From contig JAPJBO010000293.1 of NCBI GenBank assembly GCA_030068145.1, forward strand, positions 62,001 through 126,000: a stretch of DNA of 64,000 nucleotides, read 5' to 3'. Each line of letters starts with the position of its first letter. Position 1 is the stretch's first letter. Under the pieces are notes generated by a model. That model did not search any database and had not been told where the DNA came from. It saw only the letters and a list, made by a program, of their open reading frames with translations. Below, in pieces: positions 1-11,960 of this stretch. The translations under genes were made by a program, and so were the position numbers. The DNA comes from Diplonema papillatum (Eukaryota > Euglenozoa > Diplonemea > Diplonemida > Diplonemidae).

Positions 1-1
1 C

Positions 2-726
2 TTCGGGCCCCGGTGGGGCAAGAACAACGCGGCCGACGACCCCGACGACGGCATGGACGCCGACGAAAAAGAGTTCCTCGACGCTCTCCGCGACGCGTCA
101 GGCGAACCGCTGAACCCGAAGTTCAACTCGATGCAGGACTGGCTCGGCGCCCGCCCCAGCTTCAACACGATCTCGACGGGGTTCCGCGACGTGAAGCCGG
201 ACCTCGCGTCGCTCTTCCAAGACGTGCCGGCCGAGGACGAAGCGGAGCCGGAGAAGGAGAGCCTGCCTCTCCCAGTGCTCGTCGACGAGGAGGCCGAACA
301 GCCGGCGCAACCGTCGCCTGCGTTCGCCACCGCGATACCCCCCGTGCCAAAAACGGCCGCCCCGCTGGGGCTCCCGCCGATGCAAGCCGAGCGGCCGTAC
401 AGCACTACCTCGCCCGTCGACCCGTCCATGCAGCCGGCAGTGCACGCCTCTCACCACCACGCGATGGGCGCGCTCCCGTTGTCGCTGCCGCAAACCGCGT
501 ACGGGAACCTGGCCGGGCTTCCGAACGCGATTGCGAACCTGCCGCAGGCCATGCACCTCCACAACAACCAGCAGCGCCCCTTCATCCCGTCGAATTTCCC
601 TCCTTCGGCGTACATGCCACCTCCTCCACCCCCTCCAGCCAACCAGCACCAACACACCCCCTACCACCACGATCACGCATCTAGACCGTCCATCAACAGC
701 AACGACCCGTACAACACCCACGGTTC

Positions 727-771
<45 letters not shown>

Positions 772-3700
772 GCAGCAGCAGCAGCACTCTGTTGACAATG
801 CGTCTCAGAACCCTTCTCAGCAGCCTTGCTCGCCCCTTCAATACGGCCCCCCGCATCCTTCCAGCGAGTTGTCGCAGCCGCCGTGCTTGCACAACAACTG
901 GGACAACGTGCGGGTGAAGAAAGGGTTCCTCGGGCTCCGCTGCCGGAACTGCAACTCGAACTGGAAGGTGCCCAAGTACGTCGTCAAGTGCCCCGCCTTC
1001 TTCAACGGCTACTGCCCCCACGGCGTCAACTGCCCGCTGCCGCACATCCACCGGTACAAGAACCCCGACAGGGAGAAGGAGAAGGCGAAGCTGATGGTCG
1101 CGTCGCAGATGCGCGCACACGAGGCGGTGGCAGGGCTCGAAGTGCTCGTCGGTGGCGACGCCGCCGCGACGCACCGGGAGCCGCCGCCGGACGACGAAGC
1201 GAGCGACGCGAACGACAACGCGTGTGACAGCATCAACGACGACGAGCCACAGTTCGTCGAAGAGGACGTGCCTCTCACCGTTGGCGTTGCGGTGCACATT
1301 GCGCCGGATGCGGAATCGGACGTGCCTTTCTTAAAGACAGGCGGCATCGGCACGATCGTCGAGCCCGGACACGACGCCACCACCGACACCTGGCGCGTCG
1401 AAACCCGCGAAAACGGGCTGCTTTGGGTGGCCGCGGCCGCCGTGCGCGCCGCGTGGAAGCGCGGGAAGGAGCCGACGCAGCAGGAGCAGCTGGAGGCGAC
1501 TTTCGCGGTGCCGCTGTCCGTGTACTCGGGGGCGCCGGCCGACGCGCAGCGGCTGCCGCCCGAAAAAGCGGAGCTGCTGCAGAAGCTGGTGTCGGAGAAG
1601 CTCGCGGACCCCGTGTTCACCGTCGCGATGGCGAGCCGGCCGTGCAACCACAACAACTGGGACAACGTCCGCATCGTAAAAGGCAAGATCGGGCTGCGGT
1701 GCAGGTCGTGCGGGACGCACTGGAAGGCGGAGATCAGCGCCATCATCAAGTGCCCGGCGTTCTTCAACGGATACTGCCCGAACGGCGTCAACTGCCCGCT
1801 CCCCCACATCCACCGGTACAAAAACAAGGCGAAGGAAGCCGCAAAGGCTCGCATGGTCGCCATGACTCTGCAGCAAGCCGCCCAGGCGAGTATGCCCCTT
1901 TTCTCCTGTAGAGAAGAGGGGGGGGGGGGTTTGCGGGTGTGCGGGTTTCAGCTGGTCCCCACCTAAAAAATGCAGAACCTCACGAAACAAACAAAAGGTC
2001 GAAAGCCACCAACTCTGTACGTCCCATTTTAGACTGTTTCTTGTAGGTAAGCGGTCGGTTTTTTGACGTCTCCGTTTGACTTGTGAGGCGGGGGGAAAAT
2101 CTTGGGGGATAGGGTGCGACTCAGGCCTTTTTACGTGGGGGCTCGTGTGGATTTTGTTATTGGCGCTGTTATTCCGTGCTTTTAGGAAATCCCGGGGTGG
2201 TTTTGCACCCGGAGCACCTCTCTGATGGCGTATGACGCCAAAACTGGTGAAAATACTCGACGTAGCTGCTTCGACTCCGAATGGAAGGGGGGAAATATAG
2301 AGGTAAGGGGCAAATACAATACAAACACAATCTGATTTGTTCTTCGCTTACACCACCGTGTGTTGTTTTCTCACTCAGGACTTGGACCTGTTGTGTTTGT
2401 GTGATTTGTCGTGTAGGGGTAGACCCGCATGACCTCACGTCCGTTCAACACGTGGTTCGGTAGTTACAGCACTTGGGATCCCTTCTGTTCTTTGTCGGGC
2501 AGCATCGTCGAGCATTTCCTTTCAAGCTGGCGCTTATGTAAAAATAAAAATAAAAATGGCCCCGAACGACCGCCGAATGCATAAACGAGCCAAAAATAGG
2601 CACTTTGGGCCGGGTGGAATTGACCTATTTTCACGCTGAACAGCCCGGGACCGTGTTCAAGTGCACAAAACCCAGTGCAGTCACCGGCCGGTCGAATCTT
2701 TTGTTGGACGCTTACGCCCGCCACTGAACCCAGATTCACCTGTGTTTCGTGTGGGCTACAGCACATTTACCTCCTTTGATCTTTTTTGCAGCTGGCAGCC
2801 TCCTCAAGTATTTCCTACAAAGCAGGTGCTTATCCAAAAAAATATTGCTCTCGGATTGACACCGGTCGAATTCGACCGGCACCCGTGTAGATTCGACCGG
2901 GCAAAAATAAAAAGGAAATTAGAAAAATCTGCCATGAGTAGTGCCACACAGTAGTAGAAAATAGTGGGAGAACGGAAAGCTTTGACAAAAGCCAAGGTCA
3001 CGGGGGCAAGGGCAAGCTTTTGGATTCCCAACTCCACTCACCAACTCCTGGATTGCAGTATGTTCGGCTGCAGCCAGAATACAGAGACTGCTGGGGTCTA
3101 CAACAAGGTGGTGAAGCAGCAGCACACCCACGAAGGCACATAATGGAGCCCACCTACAAACCAAAAATGGCCTCAGGCATCTGAAGACTCCACTGCAACC
3201 CCGAAACTCGTCACTCTGGGCTCATCTTTTGTATGATGGACGAGTGACAGTGAAACTGGGTTGTCGACCTGTTCATGGCACTAATGATTCACAAGCGAAG
3301 CTACTGGAGAAATAAATGTTGGGAAGTCTTTTTTTTATGGCATTGGATGGATTTTGACCTGCATTTACCAGTGCAAAAAAAAGGTTGTGCTCCGACCTCA
3401 AAACAGGGCGGCTGGCCACCTAGGACCGCCCTACAAAACATTTTGTGAAGATTTGGTGTGGTTTCGTGCACTTTGTCACATCCCGCATAGAAGGTGGTAC
3501 CACAAGGCATTTTTGGGACCTGCCGAGCACCCCCGGAGCAAGAAATGGCATGTTTTCATGTCGAGCTGCCACCTGAAACCACGTCCAGGATTTGGGCTCA
3601 GGGTAATGCGGTCAACGAAAACTCTAGTTTCCCTTTCTACTTTCTCCTACTCTCGCGGTGTACGGTTTCTGTGGTTTTGTGCACACCGTTTTCGTTTCAT

Positions 3701-6700
3701 GGGGGGGCCCAAAGTGCCTATTTCTGGCTCGTTTATGCATTCGACGGTCGTTCGGGGCGCCATTTTCACGGAAACCTTGGCAGTATTCCCTCACTGAAGT
3801 GCACGACTCTAAAATCCCGGATTCTCAAGCGAGAGAGCGTTAACTCTAAGAAACAAACACGGAGTATAAACTCGAAACATCCTAGTAAGCGACCGAAAAA
3901 GAAAACACAGCGATGCCGCAACCGGTTCCGCGTTTTCCCTGTCTACCCAACGGTCAACCGGTGACTCAACGAGCACCGACCCTCAGAGCACGGGACAGTC
4001 TAAAAAGAATTCCCAAATCGCGAAAAAGGGGGTCGTAGCAAAACGCGAAACCGGCGCCTAACCCCCCGAAACCTCCAGATATCCCGAAAAGAAGGTCGGA
4101 ATTAGGGTAGGCTCAAGAGATGGCCGGAAGAGCGAAAAGAAATTATCACCCTGCACAGTGGGCAGCGTGTCATCTCAAGGTTTCTGGCGTTCCGCGGTAG
4201 TTCAGTTTCTTTGTGCCTCGTCCGCTAAGCAATTCATCGCACGCAGGTACCGACGAGCCGACAAACGGGTTTGAAGATTCTAAGTTCGCAGTCCACCCGG
4301 AAGTCTTCGCACAACTTGCCGAAGAAACGACCACGAAGTCGCAACCAGAGGTCTGTGCGTTTGTTATAAAGGTTTGGCTACTGCAGCTGTCGAACTGGAG
4401 CGTTGCCTTCTTGGACACGACACCACGGAGTCGCACAGAAGTGTTTAGCAAGGAGGCGTCCCCATTCGCGTGGTCTGTGCGTTCGACACGTTCTCCAGTC
4501 GCCCCAGAGTGTCTTGGATATTATTTTTCGCTTGGAAGTCTGTAGTTGGTGTGTGGGCTGTCGGGCCTGGAACTTTTGTTCGTGCGATTTGACCTGCACG
4601 CGTTCAGGTTAACCCGCTGTCAACGTTCCTTTTTCGCTGTACCAAGTACGCTCTCTGGGGAGGCAGTCACTATAGTTGTCAGCGCAGCAGTCCCGGGCGC
4701 GCAGCAAACCCTAGACCCGTTGCATGCCTCCGTCATCCACAACCACCCCCGAACAGAGCCCCAAGCATACTCCTGTCGCAAAGCCTGCAGATGCACCACT
4801 TGCCGCCCCGTGCCAGCACAACTCATGGAACGAGGTATGTTCGCGTTCGATTGCCAGTCCTTCTCGATCTAATGCTGAGAGCGCAGCTGACCTCATCACC
4901 GCAACCCGGCATATCGGAGTCGACACGGCAGGGCAGCCCATGTTAGTGCGACTTGCAAATCGCTCGTCAAAGCTGGGTATAGCGGCGAAGGACCCATCAA
5001 ACCATCTACTGGTTCACTCCGAAGTTTCCTTCAGGATACCTAAAGCGAATGATTGAAGGCATTGGGGAAATCGCTTCCTCGACTTTCACAACCTTTAAAT
5101 GGACGTGAGCTCGGGGTTACTTCATTGCATCCTGACGTATAATTCAGGTTCTACCCCCACCCCAGGGTATGTGTTCGTGGTGTCGGTCACAGGAGTCTTT
5201 TTTTGGCTAGCCAAAGCGAGAAAAAGAGTGAAAGAGTACGTACAGTAGTGAGAAGAGAAGAGAACGAGTGTAGGAGAAGTTGGCGGTAGCGCTACCGGGC
5301 CAACGGAGACCACCGCAAAAAGATTTCTAATGTTTCCTTATCCCTCAAAACCAGCACCAAGAACACCGACACCCTAGTTATTCGTCCGGGAATGGCGGTT
5401 TACGCCCTCAGAAATCCGAAAAAGCTCGTCAATGAGCTCCAAAACGCAATTCTAAAAAAAGAAAACGTGCCCGTTTGGTGCCACCGTTCGTCATGGAGAC
5501 CCCCTCGTAGTGCCTTACGTGGCAGGGCCCCCCTCAAAATGCAAAAAAAGAGGCACTAAGTGGGTCACTTCTAAGCATTGATATCATAGTGCCTACACCA
5601 AACCAACCGAACACAGGAGGAGGGCAAGCCAATGATGTGCGCTGTGTGCGGGAGCGAATGGGACCTTCCGACGACCCGAATAACACAGTGTCCCGCGTTC
5701 TTCAACGGGCACTGCCATGCTGGGACGCACTGCCCAATGGCACACGTTAAATTGAAAGGGTATGCCTTGCGCTAGGCCACTATAGTCCCGCCGTTCAATC
5801 TTACAGTGTTTGGGCTGTGGATAGGGGTGAAAGGCTTCTTTTCTGAAAAACTTGCACTCTAAAAACAAATGGTGGTGTTAATGGCGGTCAAACCACACAT
5901 GCTCGAAAGACATAGAGGAAATGCGAAATGAATTGGTCATATGCCAATGAAAATGCAACTGTTAAGATCTTTCCTCCGTGGACAGATCCGAGGTAAATGC
6001 AGCTGTCAAGATCTTTCCTCCGTGGACTCGTTTCAGATCCGAGGTAAATGCAACTGTCAAGATCTTTCTTCCTCGGACTCGTTCCAGATCCGAGGTAAAC
6101 AGGGAGCAGACGAGAAGCAATCCCCCACACCCGCATCCCTACACACCTGCAGGGCCCCCGCTGCAGCCGGCTACTCCGCCAACTCCTACGCCCGTCCGCA
6201 GTCTGCCTACGTGAACCAGGGTATGCCTGCTTTTCGTGTACTAGGCATATTAGTTGGCAGCGTACGACATGAAACTTACCAGAGCAGGTGAGTTTCGTGA
6301 GTGCGCACGAAAACAAAAAAAGAACAAGCGCAAAACAGGAAACACAGCTGCTTCATAGGAAATTCTCTTGCGAATCACATAATCACCTGCAAACTTTATC
6401 TTTAGCCATACTACAACGCTCTTGCGAATCCTCAATGGTGAGGTTGCAGATTTTACATAATCGCCAGCTCGGAAGGAAGTGCTCGACGATGCTGCCAGAC
6501 AAAGAACCGAAGGGATCCCAAGTGCTGAAACTACTGAACCCCGTGTTGAGCGGACGTGAGGTCATGCGGGTATATCCCTACACGACAAGACACACAAAAC
6601 GCAACGGTCAAAATTCCGAGTGAGAAAACACGCACGGTGGTGTAAGCGAAGAACAAATCAGATTGTGCTTGTCTCGTATTTGCTCCTCTACCTCCATACT

Positions 6701-7001
6701 TTCCTCCCTTCCATCCGGAGTCAAAGCAGCTACGTCGAGTACTTCGTCAGTCCTACCGCTTGACACAAACCACACGATCACAGGCAACCTGCCAGGCGTG
6801 GACCACAGCAACCAGTACCTGCAATACGTCCCTCAAAACCAGCACCCCCACCCCGCGGACTACAACGACGCGACGGCGGGCGGCCCGAGCAAGGCCAAAA
6901 AGAACAAAATGAAGCAGCAAGCGAAGAAGAAGGCGGGCGACGCGTACCCCGTCGGAACACCGCCCGTGCACAGCCTGCACCCCGCGAACAACATGTCGTA
7001 G
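2..7001 (+). CDS. Tandem CCCH zinc-finger protein, six exons, 5' end outside window
   Basis: Probable RNA-binding protein. Exons as modelled: 2-1889, 4247-4350, 4715-4834, 5617-5759, 6153-6220 and 6784-7001; phases match at every join (1,0,0,2,1) and the stop is TAG. From the ATG at 53 this gives 829 residues, but the frame is open back to base 2, so the true start is probably upstream. After a proline/glutamine-rich N-terminal third (19 glutamines encoded at 728-784) come two modules with the pattern C-x-HNNWDNVR, then CxxC, then a CCCH finger C-x7-C-x5-C-x3-H (about residues 278-331 and 531-585). A third, more diverged module is split between exons 3 (CQHNSWNE) and 4 (CPAFFNGHC, HCPMAH). 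The last exon is basic (SKAKKNKMKQQAKKK). Donors are GTATGC, GTCTGT, GTATGT, GTATGC and GTATGC. Exon 1 and the last exon are secure; exon 2 and the start of exon 3 are less so. Family assignment beyond CCCH is not possible by eye. Confidence 0.75.
728..784 (+). repeat. CAG/CAA repeat encoding polyglutamine
   Basis: Nineteen consecutive glutamine codons mixing CAA and CAG inside exon 1 of the CCCH gene. The mixed codons suggest selection on the amino-acid tract or an old expansion rather than a fresh CAG slippage. Confidence 0.9.
2252..2538 (-). repeat. Family B intron-resident element
   Basis: Nearly complete copy reading on the minus strand from ATAAGCGCCAGCTTGAAAGG (at 2538) to GTCGAGTATTTTC (at 2252). 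The ends are imperfect inverted repeats: GGAAATGCTCGACGATGCTG at one end, GAAAATACTCGACGTAGCTG at the other. Other copies are at 6455-6750, 55490-55700, 56195-56435, 57795-58240, 59578-59975 and 63063-63625. Confidence 0.8.
2553..3776. mobile_element. 1.2-kb element with about 60-bp terminal inverted repeats
   Basis: Bases 2553-2611 and 3706-3776 are inverted copies of each other with only a few differences; the shared core includes CGAATGCATAAACGAGCC and AGGCACTTTGGGCC. The interior has no recognisable transposase and carries a family A copy on the minus strand, so this looks like a non-autonomous DNA transposon or foldback element that was itself hit by another repeat. It lies inside intron 1 of the CCCH gene. 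Confidence 0.7.
2693..2842 (-). repeat. Family A intron-resident element (5' part)
   Basis: Minus-strand copy of family A: head ATAAGCACCTGCTTTGTAGG at about 2840, through AGGAGGTAAATGTGCTGTAG to GTGGCGGGCGTAAGCGT at about 2705. The tail carrying the second inverted terminus is absent. Short GGTCGAAT motifs flank the copy on both sides. Confidence 0.75.
5943..6107 (+). repeat. Three tandem copies of a roughly 50-bp unit
   Basis: Units contain AGATCCGAGGTAAATGCA and TCAAGATCTTTCCTCCGTGG. The array sits in intron 4 of the CCCH gene. Each unit carries GAGGTAAA, a good match to a splice donor. Confidence 0.8.
6455..6750 (+). repeat. Family B intron-resident element
   Basis: Head AAGGAAGTGCTCGACGATGC at 6474 and tail AAGCAGCTACGTCGAGTACT at about 6745 form inverted termini. 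It fills about half of intron 5 of the CCCH gene (6221-6783) and ends about 35 bases before the acceptor, in the same orientation as the gene. Confidence 0.8.
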
Positions 7002-7869
7002 GGGCCCGGACACAGTGAGGTCCCAGCCTCAGAAGCTGGAGCCAACGCTGGAGTTTTTTCATGACAACAAACGCGTTTGTCATTATCAAGAATAGGTACT
7101 CAAGCGAACTTAACTCCAAAAAGAGACGGTTGGCCACGTATCGATACGGGCGCGCGTTCCGTGCTGTTCCTATCAACGTAGGAACTGCACGCGGGGCGCA
7201 CAAAATTACACGCGTTTCGGTCGCGGCGCTCCCATGCCCTCTTCCACTCCAGCTTTTGAGGCTGGACCTCTTCGTGCTACTGCTCCCACCCGCCCCCACC
7301 CCGAAGTGGCTGTTCGAAAAGAAAGAAGGAAACGGAGCAGGGCAATCCCCGGAGACTGAGTACTGTATGCAGCAGCGTAGCAGTACACCGAGGTGCTAGT
7401 GGATGGTGGTGGTGTGGCGTACACACCCACGAGTATGGTGCAGCGGTGGATGACCACCAGCTGATACCTACTCAGCATCCCTGATACCTAGGATGTGGAT
7501 GGATACGTAGGTGCTGGGATACTACCAGCATACCACGATACCACGATAGGTGCTAGTGGATGGTGGTGATGTCTACAGAGTCAGCGACCGTGATAGACCA
7601 ACGAATGCAGCTCGAGGCAATAGGGATAGGGATGGACCTGCTAAGCCGCAAAAAGCTTTCCCTTTCCTAAACCGACCCATTCCGTCCGCACGGCGGAGCC
7701 AGCCTCAGAAGCTGGAGTGAAAAAGCTGGAGCCAAAAAAAATCGGGTGCCACACCCGCTTTTTCGGGTTTTGCGCTGTTAGGCCGTTGTAAGGCCTCCAC
7801 CCCGTGACGGATTCGCCTGTGCTCTGGTAGCACGGGTGGTCTGGGCTACTCACGCCGCTGTCCTGTCTG

Positions 7870-7975
7870 GCTGATGATGTTCCGCCTTATGTGTCCGTGG
7901 CTTAAAGGACCGAAACACGGCGCAGAAGGGACCAGTGCGGTGTTGAGCACAGTATCCTTTCCCAAGAACGTTTAA
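7870..7975 (+). repeat. Family K dispersed repeat
   Basis: Core TTCCGCCTTATGTGTCCGTG followed by GGACCGAAACACGGCGCAG. Further copies are at 19707-19815 and 24519-24600. The first two are followed by GTGCGGTGTTGAGCACA. Function unknown. Confidence 0.75.
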
Positions 7976-8461
7976 CGGCTTATCACGTGGGCGGCCCTGA
8001 GATTACCCCCTCAGGTGACTCCACTTTATCTTTAGTCATACTTCAACGTTCTTGCAGTCCCCGACAGGCCGAGGTGCAACGTGTTGCGCCGCGGTGGTTG
8101 CAAAGAATCTGTAGCGATCTTCTGCATCGACTACTGGCGACTACCTTTTCGAACGCAATAAGCCGTGTTCTCCGGCAGCGCAGCCTTGCTTTGAGCGTCC
8201 CGGACCGATGTTCTCGTCCGCACTTTCGCGCAAATCCAATCCAACCGAAAATACCCAGAGAAGGGCGGCTGCCGATAGGTGTCACTCGCCCCCCCACCTC
8301 CTCTTTACCTAGTTGATTCACTTTGAATACGCACCTGCTTTTTGTGGGAAATACTCGAGGACACCGCCAGTTGCAAATCACACGAGGAGGGATCACGTCG
8401 CAACGCACATGTAACCCGGGTAAACCTGGGTCCACTTTTGTTTTGAACGTGCCGGGGGGAG

Positions 8462-8530
8462 GATTAGCCTGTTAGTGAGTGAATACGATCGTAAGGCGAA
8501 TGTTCTCCCAAACACGCTGCCAGCGTTCTC
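8462..8530 (-). repeat. Family F dispersed repeat
   Basis: Minus-strand copy containing GAGAACGCTGGCAGCGTGTT and, further on, ACTCACTAACAGG. Plus-strand copies are at 16640-16735, 26433-26515 and 50375-50455, the last one in BRR2 intron 2. Confidence 0.75.
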
Positions 8531-8631
8531 TTTCGTCTTTACAGTTTGCAATTGTTACTACGAAAAAAACCCTCTCAATTGCTCCCGTCTGGCCTGTCGA
8601 AATAAGCACCGAGTGGGCACAATTGGTGGAC

Positions 8632-8672
8632 AAGTCTGGTGCCAGCACCCGCGGTAATTCCAGCACCCCCCG
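8632..8672 (+). pseudogene. 18S rRNA fragment (530-loop region)
   Basis: The segment reads CAAGTCTGGTGCCAGCACCC then GCGGTAATTCCAGCA. This is the universally conserved 18S 530-loop sequence with one change (CAGCACCC for CAGCAGCC). Similarity stops abruptly on both sides, so it is an isolated fragment of about 40 bases. Confidence 0.8.
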
Positions 8673-8685
8673 ATTATGTGAGTCT

Positions 8686-8770
8686 CCGACGATCCCGTGG
8701 GACGTACAGATTGGTGTCTTTCGACCTTCGTTTGTTGTGAGGTTACAGCTTGGTACACATGTGGTCGGTG
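8686..8770 (-). repeat. Family M dispersed repeat
   Basis: Minus-strand copy of a repeat with GAAAGACACCAATCTGTACG and CCACGGGATCGTCGGA. Plus-strand copies occur at 37690-37765 and 38165-38245, with a short one at 1985-2030. Confidence 0.7.
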
Positions 8771-9023
8771 AACGGGGGCTAGGATAGGAAGCTCTCCTGG
8801 GGCTAGACCTTGACAATTCTTTCTATAGAAACTGCCCCCCCCCCACCGCCGCCCGTGTGGTTGAGACAGAAAGCGCTTGTGTTTGGGACACTTTTGGAGC
8901 TGCGGCCGGGTCCCAGTTGCCAGCGTTTTGGGTTGCCTGCCAGCACCAAGATGGCGCATCAGGGTGCGTCTGCATGTATCTCGCGCACTGTTGTAGCTCC
9001 CGTGTCTGTGTTTTTTTTTTACT

Positions 9024-9202
9024 GCCTAAGCACCTGCCTTGTAGGAAATACTTGAGGAACCTGCTAGTTGCAAAATCTCAAATTGTAAGTGTGCTGAAGC
9101 CCGCAAACACAGGTATATAAAGACCCACTGTGTGGTTGTATTGGTTTTCCTGCCTCGTCGGTTGAAATAAGCACAAGCAGCCCCTCTAGTATTTTTTCTA
9201 GC
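9024..9202 (+). repeat. Family A element
   Basis: Head TAAGCACCTGCCTTGTAGGA, internal CACAGGTATATAAAGACCCA, tail ATAAGCACAAGCAGCCCC and TCTAGTATTTTTT. A shortened but full-span copy with both inverted termini, located outside any recognised gene. Confidence 0.75.
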
Positions 9203-11750
9203 CCGTTCTTCCTATGCCTAGCATCCAGGTAGCATGCCAGGCTCCGCTCTCAGTGCGTCTGCATGTATCTCGCGCATTGTGTTATAGGCCTCGCGCTCCA
9301 CCCTGTGTTCTCCGAGCCTCGGCCCTGCACCTTCTTCATCTGCTTGCCGGCATCATGTGGCGTACCAGGTGCCGCTGAAAGGCGTCGTACGCACTTCGCG
9401 TGTCTTTTTTGTACGAGCCGTTGCCCTGCGCGTTACTCCTCTGCCTTGTTAATATGAAGATGGCGAGCAGGTTATGCTACGCAGGCTTCCGTGTGTACCT
9501 GCTTCGTTGCTGCGGCGGCCCGCAAGCGCCCGGTTGCGCCTCGCCATTTGTGTTCTGCAAGGCTTCGCCTCCGCACGTTACTCGCAGCCTACCTGCTTCC
9601 GTTCGCTGTCCGTCATTGCGCCGAGGTCTTGGTCTTTACCGTCCTGTTTGCCAGGGCTATTTTGAGGCGGTTTTGCGAGAGGTGGTTTGCACCCTGGACC
9701 CCAGGCGAAAGCCACTCCTGCAACTCCGGTGTGATCCCGAATCAGCTCCCCCCCTCCACCTCCCCCCAACGAAAAGCCGGTTCAACCGTCTAAAATCACC
9801 ACCCCGCTGCCTCCTTCCGAAAGAAGAACAATGAAGTCCCATCTCTCGCGGTCAAACTCTATCACGGCACCCACCCACCTACCACCACCCCCCCCAGACC
9901 TGAGAGCACCCCGCGCTTTTTTTTCTTCTTGTTCCTTTTGTTGTTCTTGTTGCCTCTACTCGTTCTTGTGTCGCTTTTTCGCCGCAAGGATTTCAAGTCC
10001 CAGCGAAGCTTCTTCCGCTCAACCCAACACCCGAGAGGATGCAACTCTCGCGTTGCGCTGTCGATGCCGCGATGATTTTATTTCTGGAAAGTATGCAACT
10101 AGGGACGACTTGATGCTAGCATCAACCATGCATGAGAGGCAGTGCTCTGCCTAAACATTAAACTAAGATTTTCCCCCCTGAGCCAATTCACCTCCTGCCC
10201 GATGTCGAACGTTGTCGAGCGTTGTAGTTTTTTAGATTATAATCAGATAATCTGTGAAGAGTGTCATTGCCGCGCAATCGAGCTCAGGTCGTGTTCAGGG
10301 TAGGTGAATTAGCTCAGGCCCCTTCAAGTTAGTTACTGCCCTGGTGCAAATACTGCCGAGAATAGTTGGCTGGACCTCCTGTGCTGCTGCGTGTCGGAAA
10401 CCATAACGCACCCGGAAGCAGACCCCTTTCGAAAAAGCGGTATTAGCTTTTGGAAGAGCTGCGCATCAACTATTCAGCAAGCAGCACCGTCGTACTGAAG
10501 GGAACATTTTCGGAACAACGGCTGCACATAGCAATCAGCGAGACAAAACCAATCGGCCTAGTCCAAGAGAATACCCTGGTTTATGCGGGTCCTGCCGTAA
10601 TTTTGTTTCTCAGCGTGAGACTCTAGCTCCAAGAACGTTCCTCGTTCATTTCAAACGAAACGCGTCCGTCCTTGTTTTGGCGCCCTAGCGTAACTCCGCT
10701 ACCATGCGTGAACCACTGCCGCGCACGTTCCAAAAACGGAAAGACCAGTCCGCCCCGTGCTGCTGATGCACCGCTACAGGGTGGGGGTGGGGCTGTCAAC
10801 CACAAACCAACTCAATTGTATGCACAACTGAAAGAAAAAGACGAAGAAGAGAAGAAGTTCGTCCCGGGAGCATGCAGCGTGAGTCGTGTGCCACAACCTC
10901 GTTCTGCCCTGTGTGCGTCTACGAGCACGTATCCAGCGCAAGCGCCAAGCCCCAAGGTACGTCTTTGATGCTACGGCTTGGAAATTTGGTTGCGAGCCCA
11001 GCTCCGAAAAACGTACGTGCAATTGAAAATAATGAGGAAGGTGAGACTGGCATTCTTTGCTCCTGCTGGGGTTGGTCTCTTAGTAACGCCGAGTGACTGT
11101 CTGCGAGCAACCCCGCCTCATCCCAAACTTTCCTGGTGTTGGTTCGAGATGGTGCTCCTCCTGCCATGCGCTTTGCTCCAATTCCCACAGTAAACCATAG
11201 TACCTACCTCCCCCTTTGTTCGGGTCGGTCGTGCGTACTCAGTGTTTCTGTCCGGATTTGAGGCCCTGCTGAAACCGATTCCAGGCGCAGGGTACCAACC
11301 CCTCGTCGAACCTTCGATTGACACTATTCCAAGCCTGCACATACTACTAGAAAAAGTCGCCGAATGCGCGTCCAGGGAACCCGCAAATCATGTTCGCGGC
11401 CAAGTGCAAAAAAGCAAAAAAAAGTGTCTAGCATTGCGTATTGTTGCGGCTGTGACCCTCTGCTGCACATACGCAGACGGACGACTTTCTACTTCGTACC
11501 CTTACAGCACGTGTACCGTACGTGCGTAGTTCTTGCCAAGAACGTGTATACGATCGGGTTCACAAAAGAAATGCCGACCTTCAACACAAGGGAGGGAATC
11601 AGTACCACAAACAGACCCCGCCTCCATTCAAGAATAGCGGCTTCTCAAGGCACGAAGATGCCTACAGCGAGGGGTGAACTGGCTCAAGAAAACGTACTGG
11701 CCTGCGAGATGTCAGCAGGTGCCAGTTTATCTACCGTCTGTGTGTGGTTC
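9203..11750. other. Intergenic stretch without a supported gene
   Basis: Open frames here look like chance. Contents include a pyrimidine-rich tract (9905-9970), a small repeat ending in AAACTAAGATTTTCCCCCC (10155; relatives at 17270, 24902 and 50120) and a fragment of repeat family I (about 10920-10975). Confidence 0.5.
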
Positions 11751-11751
11751 G

Positions 11752-11778
11752 TGTGTGTGTGTGTGTGGTTCGTGTGGT

Positions 11779-11861
<83 letters not shown>
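11752..11861 (+). repeat. (GT)n microsatellite
   Basis: Long, nearly pure GT dinucleotide run, interrupted near its start by GTGTGGTTCGTGTG units. Confidence 0.95.
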
Positions 11862-11862
<1 letters not shown>

Positions 11863-11863
11863 C

Positions 11864-11960
11864 ACATAGCCCTTTCTTGCTCTAAGAGAACCCCCATTCA
11901 TGAACGGTCACACGGAGACCCTAAAACCCCGGAATTTCAAGCGAACTTTAAGTCTAAAAA
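11864..11960 (+). repeat. Family D dispersed repeat
   Basis: CATAGCCCTTTCTTGCTCTA, then CGGTCACACGGAGACCCTAA, then AATTTCAAGCGAACTTTAAG. Full or partial copies are at 12100-12155, 20205-20265, 20770-20820, 21215-21270, 23025-23110, 31284-31325, 50235-50330 and 52440-52620. In DED1 the related sequence lies directly upstream of the start codon. Confidence 0.75.

Larger units (their letters stand above)
1890..4246 (+). other. Intron 1 of the CCCH gene
   Basis: Donor GTATGC after the second zinc-finger module; acceptor ACGCAG. It holds a minus-strand family B element (2252-2538), a 1.2-kb inverted-repeat element (2553-3776) with a minus-strand family A element inside it, a short family M piece (1985-2030) and a degenerate family D/E-like stretch (3780-3985). 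No coding sequence was recognised inside it. Confidence 0.55.
7002..8600. other. Intergenic repeats downstream of the CCCH gene
   Basis: No gene seen. It holds a family P repeat (about 7064-7200) related to 43380-43490, hairpin-forming pieces around CCTCAGAAGCTGGAG (7020, 7250, 7690), a purine-rich low-complexity stretch with GGATGGTGGTG (7400-7575), a family K repeat (7870-7975) and a minus-strand family F repeat (8462-8530). Confidence 0.5.

Noticed and set aside
98-1297. Long minus-strand open frame opposite the CCCH gene
   Set aside because: Arginine/valine-rich shadow of the GC-rich plus-strand exon; the plus strand encodes recognisable zinc fingers.
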